Notes under the pieces: generated by a model
What the model was told of the DNA's origin: nothing
What the model saw: the letters and a program-made list of their open reading frames with translations, nothing else
Database searches by the model: none
Position numbers and translations under genes: made by a program
Part shown: positions 1-8,056 of the stretch, one piece after another
Layout of the letters: the number at the start of each line of letters is the position of its first letter
Position numbering within the stretch: position 1 is the stretch's first letter
Assembly: GCF_012927205.1 (NCBI RefSeq)
Contig: NZ_JABBGC010000001.1
Coordinates: 1,674,001-1,738,000 of the forward strand
Origin: Chitinophaga fulva
GTDB taxonomy: Bacteria; Bacteroidota; Bacteroidia; Chitinophagales; Chitinophagaceae
Length of the DNA: 64,000 bases
Direction: 5' to 3'

Positions 1-1000
1 GGCCATCACCAGCGCAACAGATTTCTACAACCTGATAGATGGGGTAATGGATCCTGTTCCCAATACCAAAGCCGGTAAAGAGCTGGAGTATATCCGGATG
101 ATCGCCAAACAGACCAACAGCTATGAAAAGGCGATCAAAGCGGCAGCGGCTAAAGTGACTTCTCAGGGACCATACCCTGCTAATAATAATCTGGCCGATC
201 AGCTGAAGATTGTGGCCCGTCTAGTGGCCGGAGGGCTTAAAACCCGCATGTACATGGTGAGCACAGGCGGCTTCGATACCCATGCCAGCCAGACAGAATC
301 CGGTGATACCACAACAGGTGGTCACGCCAAATTGCTGGGTGGTGTGTCCGACGCTATCAAAGCCTTTATGGACGACCTGAAAGGACTGAAAGCTTCCCGC
401 AGGGTAGTAGGGATGACGTTTTCCGAATTTGGCCGCCGTATCAAATCCAACTTCAGTATGGGTACAGACCATGGCGCCGCTGCACCTATGATCGTCTTCG
501 GTGACTATGTGAACCAGGGCGTATTGGGTAATTCCCCGGCTATACCTGACAATACCAGCGTGGCAGATAACGTGCCCATGCAGTACGATTTCCGCTCTGT
601 TTACGCATCTATCCTGGAACAGTGGTTCTGCGTGGACCAGACCGATCTGAACAAAATCCTGCAGAAAGATTACCAACGGCTGCCGCTGATCAGCGGTGTG
701 GCCTGTGGTGTAATTACCAATCTGCCTGATCTGAATACAGATGACAAAAAACTGATCACTAACAGCCCCAATCCTTTTACCAGCGCTACTACCATCACCT
801 ACATCACGGGCAATGGCAATACCATGATACAAATATTTGATACCATGGGACGGCTGGTGAGCGTGCCTGTCAATAAAACGCATACTCCTGGTACCTACAC
901 TTTCACTTTCGATGCGGAATACCTGCCCAACGGGGTTTATTATGCCCGGTTCCAGAATGGTTCCGTACAACAGGTGAGACCTATGCTGAAAGTGAAATAG
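1..1000 (+). CDS. DUF1501 family protein with T9SS sorting domain (5' partial)
   Basis: The reading frame is open from base 2, so the gene starts upstream of the window and only the C-terminal ~333 residues are present. The middle part carries DUF1501 hallmarks: a FSEFGRR motif followed by GTDHGAAAPM and FGDYVNQGVLG, as in the alkaline-phosphatase-like DUF1501 fold. The last ~75 residues (from NSPNPF through GVYYARF to the final MLKVK) are a type A T9SS C-terminal sorting domain, so the protein should be exported by the type IX system and attached at or released from the cell surface. No substrate is known for the family. A PorT homologue of the same secretion system lies at about 21.0-21.7 kb. 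Confidence 0.9.
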   Translation, partial: AITSATDFYNLIDGVMDPVPNTKAGKELEYIRMIAKQTNSYEKAIKAAAAKVTSQGPYPANNNLADQLKIVARLVAGGLKTRMYMVSTGGFDTHASQTESGDTTTGGHAKLLGGVSDAIKAFMDDLKGLKASRRVVGMTFSEFGRRIKSNFSMGTDHGAAAPMIVFGDYVNQGVLGNSPAIPDNTSVADNVPMQYDFRSVYASILEQWFCVDQTDLNKILQKDYQRLPLISGVACGVITNLPDLNTDDKKLITNSPNPFTSATTITYITGNGNTMIQIFDTMGRLVSVPVNKTHTPGTYTFTFDAEYLPNGVYYARFQNGSVQQVRPMLKVK

Positions 1001-1021
1001 TGCAATATAAATGCATCGTTG

Positions 1022-1050
1022 TTGCAAATGAGTAAAGTTTATTACCTTTG
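1022..1050 (+). promoter_or_regulatory. Bacteroidota-type promoter for the small exported protein
   Basis: A perfect -7 box TACCTTTG at 1043-1050 has a TTG 18 bases upstream (1022-1024; a second TTG at 1019-1021). The box ends only 5 bases before the GTG start at 1056, so the predicted transcript begins at or next to the start codon. Confidence 0.6.
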
Positions 1051-1055
1051 TCCCG

Positions 1056-1385
1056 GTGTATAAACATTTTCAAAAAATATTAGCGGTCATCCTGCTGGGC
1101 GTATTCACCCTGAATACGGTCCCACGGGAGTTTATACACCTGTTCGCCGGTCACCACGATACGCAGGATGCGCACACGCCGGTGGGCGGCACCGCGATAT
1201 CGGAGCAACACCGCCACTGCGATTTTCTGCAGATAGGGGTGGAGCCGTTTGACCAGTACACTACTGATTTTATTTCTCCGGTACGTCCGGTGATATGGGT
1301 ATTTCAACTGCGGCCGTTGCCGGAAACCAGCTATATTACCCATCGTGATCTCTCTCCCAGGGCGCCACCATCTGTGTTTGCCTGA
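1056..1385 (+). CDS. Small His-containing exported or membrane protein
   Basis: This 109-residue protein has a GTG start; no in-frame ATG exists near the N-terminus. Residues 8-22 form a hydrophobic signal or anchor, followed by a stretch with several His residues (FIHLFAGHHDT, then AH, EQHRHCDF) that could bind a metal. The C-terminal half has no motif I recognise. It lies 91 bases upstream of a TonB-dependent receptor on the same strand and probably belongs with it. I recall uncharacterised proteins of this shape next to receptors in other Bacteroidota, but no function is established. A role in metal sensing or uptake is inference from the His content and the neighbour only. Confidence 0.65.
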   Translation: MYKHFQKILAVILLGVFTLNTVPREFIHLFAGHHDTQDAHTPVGGTAISEQHRHCDFLQIGVEPFDQYTTDFISPVRPVIWVFQLRPLPETSYITHRDLSPRAPPSVFA

Positions 1386-1412
1386 TTTCAACCACACATC
1401 ATGTATAGCTGT

Positions 1413-1430
1413 TATTACCTCCAGGTAATA
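1413..1430. promoter_or_regulatory. 18-bp inverted repeat upstream of TonB receptor
   Basis: TATTACCT-CC-AGGTAATA is a perfect 8+2+8 dyad, 47 bases before the receptor start and 27 after the stop of the small protein. It has no T-run, so an operator (for example for a Fur/Zur-type regulator) is more likely than a terminator. The regulator is not identified. Confidence 0.45.
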
Positions 1431-1476
1431 GTCAGTTATTGTTATCCACTGTTTTCTTATTTCTTATTACTTACGT

Positions 1477-3927
1477 ATGCATTATTTGCGTGTATTTATA
1501 CTCGGATTAATGGCGGCGTTGCTGTCGTTGCATCCCACCGCCCAGGCCGGAACTCCTGAAGACGGCACTTTCTCTAACGTGCTCACCGGAAAAGTAACTG
1601 ATAAAGTTACCCATGCCATCATTCCCGGCGCTTCTGTTTATCTGCCTGACTTGCATGTTGGCGCAGCTGCTGACGCGCAGGGAAATTATACCATCAAAAA
1701 TCTGCCGAAGGGAAAATATATTGTGGAAGTACACTCCATCGGATATGCCGCCTACACGGAGACTGTCAATGTAAATGGTACTACCACCAAAGATTTTGAA
1801 CTGACCGAAACACTGATCGAAAAAAATGAAGTGGTGATCACGGGTGCCAACCTGGCTACTTCTGTGAAAAAAACACCTACGCCTATCAGCATCATCCGCC
1901 GGGATGTCCTGGACCAGAGCATTTCCACCAATATCATCGATGCGATCGCCAAAGTACCGGGTGTGAGCCAACTCTCTACCGGTCCGGCTATCTCCAAACC
2001 TTTCATCCGTGGTCTCGGCTACAACCGGGTGGTGGTAGTCAGCGATGGTGTCCGCCAGGAAGGCCAGCAATGGGGAGATGAACATGGTATCGAAGTGGAT
2101 GACTACAATGTCAGCAAAATAGAAATACTGAAAGGCCCTGCTTCACTGGTGTATGGCTCGGATGCGTTGGCTGGCGTGGTAAATATCGTGCCTCCCACTC
2201 CGCTGCCGCAAGGAAAAATTAAAGGCAACGTAGAAGCCAACTATCAGACCAACAACGGTCTCATGGCCTATCATGCTGATATCGCCGGCAATAACAACGG
2301 CTTCAGCTGGGGAGCCTACATTACCCAGAAACAGGCACATGACTATAAGAATAAATACGATGGCTATGTGTTCAACTCCCGCTTCAACAACACGAACTAC
2401 GGCGCTAATATCGGTATCAACAAACAGTGGGGCTTCTCCCGCCTGAGCTTTACCTCTTTTAATCAGCACCTTGGTCTGGTAGAAGGCGAACGTAACAGTG
2501 AAGGCCGCTTTATTAAACCAATTAATGATAACGGTAATAAAGAAGAAGTACCTGTTACGGATAGCGATAACAAGTCCTACAGTATGACGGTGCCCAAACA
2601 ACAGATCAACCATCAGAAACTGGTTTGGGACAACAGCCTGTATCTGCATAATGGTGGTCGTATCGGGTTAACACTGGGTTATCAGTGGAATAACCGCCGT
2701 GAATTCGGGGAGGTTCTACATCCAGATGAGCCGGGACTCTGGCTGAAATTGCAGACATTCAACTACGCGGCCAAATATTATCTCCCGGAAATGAACGGTT
2801 GGCAGACAACAGTAGGCGTAAACGGGATGCAACAGAAAAATGACAACTTGGGAGAGGAATTCCTCATCCCCGCCTATAACCTGTTTGATATCGGCGCTTT
2901 TGCTGTAACAAGCAAAACCTTCAACAAACTCACCCTGAGCGGTGGTGTACGTTTTGATAGCCGTTCACTGCGTTCCAAATCACTCTTCCTCGATGCTGAT
3001 GGCAAGCCCGCAGCATCCGGTGAAACAAAATTTGACGCGTTCAACCGCAATTTCTCTAATGTGTCCGGTAGCGTGGGGCTTAGCTATGAAGTCAGTGATC
3101 ACGTAGTGCTGAAACTCAATGCTGCCCGCGGATTCCGCGCCCCCAATATCTCCGAACTGGCTGCCAATGGTGTACACGAAGGCACTATCAAATACGAATA
3201 TGGCAACCAGGACCTGAAGCCGGAAGTAAGCACCCAGATAGACGGAGGAGTAGAATTCAACACCCAGCACGTTTCACTGACTGCCAACGTGTTCTACAAT
3301 CACATCAACAACTTCATCTTCTCCCGCAAACTGTTTAATGCAGCCGGTACCGACTCTATTCCGGTTAATGATAACGCAGAGGGATTCGCCGCCTTTAAAT
3401 ATCAACAGGCAAACGCTAATCTCTATGGCGGTGAGCTGATGTTGGATATACACCCACATCCTATTGACTGGCTGCATTTTGAAAATACAGTCTCTTATGT
3501 ACGCGGTACCGCCGTTAATGGTACTGATTCAACTAAAAACCTGCCCAATATTCCGGCCGCCAGATGGCTGTCTGAGCTGAAAGGCAAGTTTAAAAAAGTG
3601 GGCGGCCCGCTGCGTAATGCTTACGTAGGGGTGCAGATGGATATGAATTTTGCCCAGAATGATGTGTTCTCTGCTTATCAGACAGAAACCACGACAGGAA
3701 GCTATACGCTGCTGAATGCCGGTTTGGGTTCAGAGTTTGTGAATAAACATAACAAAACCCTGTTCTCTCTGCATTTTGCAGTGAATAACATCGGTGACGT
3801 GGCTTACCAGAATCACCTGAGCCGTTTGAAATACGCGCCGGTGAATGAGGTAACAGGACGCTCCGGGGTCTTTAACGTAGGGCGTAATTTTAGTGTTAAA
3901 CTAGCTATTCCTATTGATTTTAAATAG
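1477..3927 (+). CDS. TonB-dependent receptor
   Basis: An 816-residue outer-membrane receptor. A signal peptide spans about residues 1-24. A carboxypeptidase-regulatory-like domain (about 36-110: LTGKVTD, GASVYLPD, GNYTIKNLPKGKY) is followed by a plug domain (about 125-235: FIRGLGYNRVVVVSDGVRQ, IEILKGPASLVYGSDALAGVVN) and a 22-strand-type barrel. Length and order are normal for the family. The plug contains GDEHGIEVD, and the overall shape resembles metal-type receptors rather than SusC, and no SusD follows. The substrate is unknown; zinc, iron or another metal is a guess prompted by the His-containing upstream protein and the dyad at 1413-1430. A strong terminator follows. Confidence 0.92.
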   Translation: MHYLRVFILGLMAALLSLHPTAQAGTPEDGTFSNVLTGKVTDKVTHAIIPGASVYLPDLHVGAAADAQGNYTIKNLPKGKYIVEVHSIGYAAYTETVNVNGTTTKDFELTETLIEKNEVVITGANLATSVKKTPTPISIIRRDVLDQSISTNIIDAIAKVPGVSQLSTGPAISKPFIRGLGYNRVVVVSDGVRQEGQQWGDEHGIEVDDYNVSKIEILKGPASLVYGSDALAGVVNIVPPTPLPQGKIKGNVEANYQTNNGLMAYHADIAGNNNGFSWGAYITQKQAHDYKNKYDGYVFNSRFNNTNYGANIGINKQWGFSRLSFTSFNQHLGLVEGERNSEGRFIKPINDNGNKEEVPVTDSDNKSYSMTVPKQQINHQKLVWDNSLYLHNGGRIGLTLGYQWNNRREFGEVLHPDEPGLWLKLQTFNYAAKYYLPEMNGWQTTVGVNGMQQKNDNLGEEFLIPAYNLFDIGAFAVTSKTFNKLTLSGGVRFDSRSLRSKSLFLDADGKPAASGETKFDAFNRNFSNVSGSVGLSYEVSDHVVLKLNAARGFRAPNISELAANGVHEGTIKYEYGNQDLKPEVSTQIDGGVEFNTQHVSLTANVFYNHINNFIFSRKLFNAAGTDSIPVNDNAEGFAAFKYQQANANLYGGELMLDIHPHPIDWLHFENTVSYVRGTAVNGTDSTKNLPNIPAARWLSELKGKFKKVGGPLRNAYVGVQMDMNFAQNDVFSAYQTETTTGSYTLLNAGLGSEFVNKHNKTLFSLHFAVNNIGDVAYQNHLSRLKYAPVNEVTGRSGVFNVGRNFSVKLAIPIDFK

Positions 3928-3955
3928 GTTTTGTCCTGATTATTCAGTCATACAA

Positions 3956-3982
3956 GGCTGGCCCTGCGGGCCGGCCTTTTTT
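3956..3982 (+). terminator. Rho-independent terminator of TonB receptor
   Basis: A 9-bp GC-rich stem (GGCTGGCCC / GGGCCGGCC, one G-T pair) with a 3-base loop is followed by six Ts. It ends just before the stop of the convergent lipoprotein gene. Confidence 0.85.
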
Positions 3983-3990
3983 ATGCTGCT

Positions 3991-4428
3991 TCATTGCTGC
4001 GCCGTTGTATCCTTCGTTTTCGTATAGGTGGCCCTGTTATCTTTTATTTTAAAGCGGAATGCATCCTGCCGGATATTAAATGTAATAACGGTATCTTTTC
4101 CATTGATCGTCATATACGGTGTAGGCAGTGTCTTCTCCGCCGTATCCGCCGACCGGATATAGTTGATCAACCGCTTTTCGTCCTTTTTGATACTGATGGT
4201 CTGTGACGCATCAGCTGTTTGATCAAATGATACCGTTATCCCTGATAGCACAAAGGATGCACTACTACTGTCAGGATGCCCGGACTGCAGCTTAAAAGCC
4301 ACCGGTTTGCCGGTTTTGGAGGTGAAAATACCGCCACTGCTGCGATTGCCAGGTTGCTCCGACTGGTTACAGGCTCCTAAGGATAATACTACTACAGAAA
4401 ACGATAAAAGGATAATAGCTTTATTCAC
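3991..4428 (-). CDS. Hypothetical lipoprotein, last gene of the T6SS island
   Basis: A 145-residue protein with a classic lipoprotein signal: hydrophobic residues 4-18 ending in LSLGAC, with Cys20 as the lipidation site. The mature part is polar, rich in Lys, Ser and Thr, and matches no family I know. It lies 26 bases downstream of the presumed immunity lipoprotein and could be co-transcribed with it. It may be a second immunity protein or an unrelated cell-envelope lipoprotein; nothing in the sequence decides this. Confidence 0.7.
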   Translation of the reverse strand: MNKAIILLSFSVVVLSLGACNQSEQPGNRSSGGIFTSKTGKPVAFKLQSGHPDSSSASFVLSGITVSFDQTADASQTISIKKDEKRLINYIRSADTAEKTLPTPYMTINGKDTVITFNIRQDAFRFKIKDNRATYTKTKDTTAQQ

Positions 4429-4454
4429 AATTCACGGTTAAGTTGAATATAAAG

Positions 4455-4898
4455 CTATTGAATTTTTTTACTTTCCCGGCTATGTTTTAACAGATAGGTC
4501 TTCGTCGTGTCTTCGAGGATAGCACTGGAAATGATGTAGTAGTTGGTATCTTTTCGGAAGATTTTGAAAAGAGGTAGTTCAGCATTCCAATATCGCGCCA
4601 TACCACGAGTATCGTAGCAAAAGTATCCCAGAAGTGTGTCCTTATTGGTTTTAAGCGCACATTTGGCGTCAAAGGCGTATTGTATGCCATCACCAGTGAA
4701 GATGCAGCTGTCATTTGTAGTGTTGATTTCGTAAAGTGTACCAACTTGCAATCCATTCATATATTCATTTCTTGATGCGCCTACCTCGTAATGCCCTTGC
4801 CAAAATTGTAGATCTTTTTCATTAGAAGAACTATCACATCCTTGAGTAAACATTTTTAGAAAAGAAAGAAAAGCTACAGGTATGTACTTATTTAGCAT
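4455..4898 (-). CDS. Small lipoprotein, probable immunity protein of the T6SS effector
   Basis: A 147-residue protein whose start overlaps the 3' end of the effector gene by 11 bases, the arrangement usual for T6SS effector-immunity pairs. The N-terminus is a short hydrophobic signal ending in FTQGC, a weak lipobox, so the protein is probably lipid-anchored in the envelope. That is where protection against a peptidoglycan-cutting enzyme is needed. The mature part (FWQGHYEVG, GLQVGTLYEI, GYFCYDTRG, NYYIISSAIL) looks like a small beta-rich fold with no known family. The immunity role is inferred from position, size and location, not from homology. Confidence 0.6.
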   Translation of the reverse strand: MLNKYIPVAFLSFLKMFTQGCDSSSNEKDLQFWQGHYEVGASRNEYMNGLQVGTLYEINTTNDSCIFTGDGIQYAFDAKCALKTNKDTLLGYFCYDTRGMARYWNAELPLFKIFRKDTNYYIISSAILEDTTKTYLLKHSRESKKIQ

Positions 4899-7800
4899 AT
4901 TGGTTCTTTTGATTAGGGTTAGTAATTTCTTCTGTATTAAGTTCCTTAATAGCCGATAATGGATCTACTCTTCCTTCAAATCCTCTTCCAACAGGATTCT
5001 TTTCTCGTACTTCGAAGTGGAGATGCTCTTGTTCTGGCCTCATGCCTGATGCATTTCCCGTCTTACCCGCATAACCTATGATTGTACCGGCAGTTATACT
5101 GTCTCCCACCTCACGGAGTGATTTTTCTTGTAGATGAGCGTAGAAAAAATAGTAGTTGCTATCTTCATAATCTCCATTTAGTATTACGACATAACCATAT
5201 GAAGTTGAATAATAAGAATCTGTTATGACACTATCAACACATGCATATACGGGTGAACCAGAGGGGGCATAAAAATCTAATCCCTGATGTTTACCACTTT
5301 TCCTCCCTTCGATAAATCCATACAAGCTTCTGGAAGGAGCCCAGCAATCATACCACCCTCGGAGCTGTAACCTGTCCGTCGGAGGATGCCAATGAGAACT
5401 TTGAATAGCTTTGCTGGAATACCAAAAGGGGCAATCTGAACTACAGCCGTTTTTGTAGTTTAATCCCTCTGTGTATTTTTTCTGGATAATAACACTGACT
5501 TCTTTTTTAGTAATTCGACTATCGTCATTTGCATCGAGCCCCTTGTTTTTTACATACCATTGTTTCTTTAATTTCTGGTCTAAATCGGTACTAAATACAG
5601 TATAGTTTTCACTCTTTCCTACTCCATCTGGTTTTAGGATAGTCAAATAGAAATCTTCCAGTGAGCTAAGCTTCCCTTTAAAATCACGCAGATAATGATA
5701 CACATACTCCAGCTGTTCTTCTGCCGACATATGTGCCAACTTCTTTTTTGTAGTCTTTAGCTTCCATCGACGATTCATTTGGTCAATCGCCGTCTGCGTA
5801 AACTGCACCAACCCCACCGCATGCTCAGCCAATAACCCCTCTGTTAATTTCTCTACTGCCGGTGTAGTCCCCGGCTTATACCCATTCAATAAATACGGCA
5901 GAAATGACCCTCCTGTTTCAAACGCCATGCAAGTCATCAGGTGATTCGGATCTGCCTGTAACTTTCGCGCAATACTGATGACTTTCTTCCGGAAGGCGCA
6001 ACTTACCTTACTGCCCCATACCAGTGACTGACACGCTGATGGGTCTTGTAAAACAGCTACCCGCTCTATGACAGTGGTGGAACGTGCTTTTATCGCAGGA
6101 GATAGCCTGAGCTGTTGCCCAGGGTATACAAATAGCTGTTGTGAATAAACAGCATTATATCCGGGAAGTTGAATCAATGCATAAATCAGGCTGATAGCAG
6201 ATAAAGATCCCAGTGGAACAGGAAGCAGTGCCGTTCCTGTTTTATCGATCACTACCTGTTGTTTGCTGATGGTGATATCGTGTTCCAGTAATGGCAGCAG
6301 TTCCGTCGTCGGGTAGGGGGTGAGTGGCTTTTGTAATGGTGGTGAGCTTTTTCGCCGCAGGATCGTTACTTGCAACTGTTGCCCGGCGAGATTGACGGCG
6401 TATATTTTCAGGGCCATCTGTTGATGATGGTCGGTGATGAAATATATCCGTTGGTCCTGGGGATCGGTGAAATACGCTTTCACGATACGTTGCCGGCGAT
6501 GTAATAACAGCTGTGGGCGGCTTTGCTGCTCGATCGGGATGTTGTCTGTTGGTTTGATCTGAAAATAGAGTTGAGGCTGTCCATTGTCCCATCCCGATGG
6601 GAGCTGTGGCTGAAGGCTGCTGACAGATAACGGGTACGATACTTTGGATGCTGTGGTAATCTGTATGGACCGGGAGTATACCAGTTTGCTATGAAACGCT
6701 TGCCGGACATATATTTCCAGTGATACTTTTCTCTTTTCGAGGCCGGTATGTTCAAAGTAGAGACAGACTTCCTGATCATGCCCTGCCTGGCGAATGACGT
6801 ACCCGTTGAGTGTCGTCCATTGCGCGGCGGTAATGGTGGCATTTTTTACTTCGAAACGTAATGTTGCTTCCTGTTGTATGTTATAGAGATACGCATACAG
6901 CGTGTAATGTCCACAGTGGATGAACAGATGCCGGAACGTTGTTTCTCCTGCGCAGTGTGTGCTTTCAGGGCCTTCGAGTTTCCAGTGAAGTTTAAGCTGT
7001 TCCCTTTCTGTTAAATCCGGTAATGTGGTGGCGATATTAAATGTTACCACTGCACCACTAACGGGCTGTCGGTCGGTTTGAATATTTTGGATCTGATTAT
7101 TACAGATGGTGACAGCCTGTTGCCATGTCTGATCGCCTGTGATAGCCCGGACAATGTAATGCCCCGGTTGCTCAAACGTCAGTTGAATTTCCGGGCCGGT
7201 ATTTTCGGGGGCGCTTCGAAAACCTTTGTCATCTGTCCATTCCCACCGGAATGTATCGGTAGGTGTGGCCTCGGCCACGGTGAAGCGGATGCTTTGTCCC
7301 GGCCTTGCTGTACGCTGCGAACAGACGATGCCGGTGGGCGTTACCTGTATTGTCTGTGTCAGCATGATGTCTGAATCCTCTCCGCTGAAAATGCGCAGGG
7401 TGTAATGTCCGTCGTGTAGGAAACGATGACGGAAAATACTTTCGCCGTGTAAGGAGACTTCCGGTATGCCCTGATCGTTTTCAAGTACCCAGTGTAACAG
7501 GTCAATATCCCCGGAAGAAGGTAGACGGTCAAAGGTCACTTCCCAGGAGGCATTGCTGAGTTGACGCACTTTCTCAGGGCCTTTGAGCCGCAGGATGCGC
7601 GGTGTTTGCCGAGGGAAGGTCATCGACTGTTTGTCGGCGAGGGCCTGGTTATCGCTGCTATACAGCCCGGGAGGATCGTTGTCGCCGGTGGGAAACTGTC
7701 CATGAGTGAGTATCTTCAACAGGCCTCCTTTGGTGAGGCATTGTGCGGTAGCATTGTCCGGCAGGGGATAGGCGCCGTTAGCCAATGCAATGCGTTGTTG

Positions 7801-8055
7801 ACTGGCGGGTATCTGCCATAACAATTGCGGTGTGCACGGAGCAGGCTGCCCACCGGCAAGGCAGCTGCTGAAATGCAGTGCGCGGTGATCATTCTCCTTG
7901 GTGGTGACTACCGGACGATCGGTGCCACTGCTGCTGTGAACATAATACCGGTCATGCGACACCACTTTAACAGCGGTGGGTGCTACGGCCTTATCGCAAC
8001 TGCAAAGGGCGCCTTCGCATACCAGGTGCCTGGCGGGGTTACTGGATGGTATCAT
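4888..8055 (-). CDS. T6SS effector: DUF4280 PAAR-like, Ig-like, lysozyme-like and M23 peptidase domains
   Basis: A 1055-residue modular toxin. Residues 1-120 match DUF4280, a PAAR-like spike tip (VCEGALCSCDKA, SSCLAGG with PCTP, CLTKGGLLKILTHGQ). Residues 150-405 hold three Ig/PKD-like repeats (GHYTLRIF, GHYIVRAI, GHYTLYAY) and about 405-660 more beta-sandwich sequence. Residues 685-830 look lysozyme/transglycosylase-like (MAFETGGSF with candidate catalytic Glu713; AVGLVQFT). An EF-hand-like loop spans 841-852 (Asp841, Asn843, Asp845, Glu852). Residues 905-1035 are an M23 (LytM) peptidase with His923 and Asp927 (HxxxD), His974 and the HLH motif at 1011-1013. It should cut both glycan strands and peptide bridges of a rival's wall. 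The gene starts one base after the VgrG stop. The 3' quarter is visibly more AT-rich than the rest. Confidence 0.82.
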   Translation of the reverse strand: MIPSSNPARHLVCEGALCSCDKAVAPTAVKVVSHDRYYVHSSSGTDRPVVTTKENDHRALHFSSCLAGGQPAPCTPQLLWQIPASQQRIALANGAYPLPDNATAQCLTKGGLLKILTHGQFPTGDNDPPGLYSSDNQALADKQSMTFPRQTPRILRLKGPEKVRQLSNASWEVTFDRLPSSGDIDLLHWVLENDQGIPEVSLHGESIFRHRFLHDGHYTLRIFSGEDSDIMLTQTIQVTPTGIVCSQRTARPGQSIRFTVAEATPTDTFRWEWTDDKGFRSAPENTGPEIQLTFEQPGHYIVRAITGDQTWQQAVTICNNQIQNIQTDRQPVSGAVVTFNIATTLPDLTEREQLKLHWKLEGPESTHCAGETTFRHLFIHCGHYTLYAYLYNIQQEATLRFEVKNATITAAQWTTLNGYVIRQAGHDQEVCLYFEHTGLEKRKVSLEIYVRQAFHSKLVYSRSIQITTASKVSYPLSVSSLQPQLPSGWDNGQPQLYFQIKPTDNIPIEQQSRPQLLLHRRQRIVKAYFTDPQDQRIYFITDHHQQMALKIYAVNLAGQQLQVTILRRKSSPPLQKPLTPYPTTELLPLLEHDITISKQQVVIDKTGTALLPVPLGSLSAISLIYALIQLPGYNAVYSQQLFVYPGQQLRLSPAIKARSTTVIERVAVLQDPSACQSLVWGSKVSCAFRKKVISIARKLQADPNHLMTCMAFETGGSFLPYLLNGYKPGTTPAVEKLTEGLLAEHAVGLVQFTQTAIDQMNRRWKLKTTKKKLAHMSAEEQLEYVYHYLRDFKGKLSSLEDFYLTILKPDGVGKSENYTVFSTDLDQKLKKQWYVKNKGLDANDDSRITKKEVSVIIQKKYTEGLNYKNGCSSDCPFWYSSKAIQSSHWHPPTDRLQLRGWYDCWAPSRSLYGFIEGRKSGKHQGLDFYAPSGSPVYACVDSVITDSYYSTSYGYVVILNGDYEDSNYYFFYAHLQEKSLREVGDSITAGTIIGYAGKTGNASGMRPEQEHLHFEVREKNPVGRGFEGRVDPLSAIKELNTEEITNPNQKNQYAK

Positions 8056-8056
8056 A

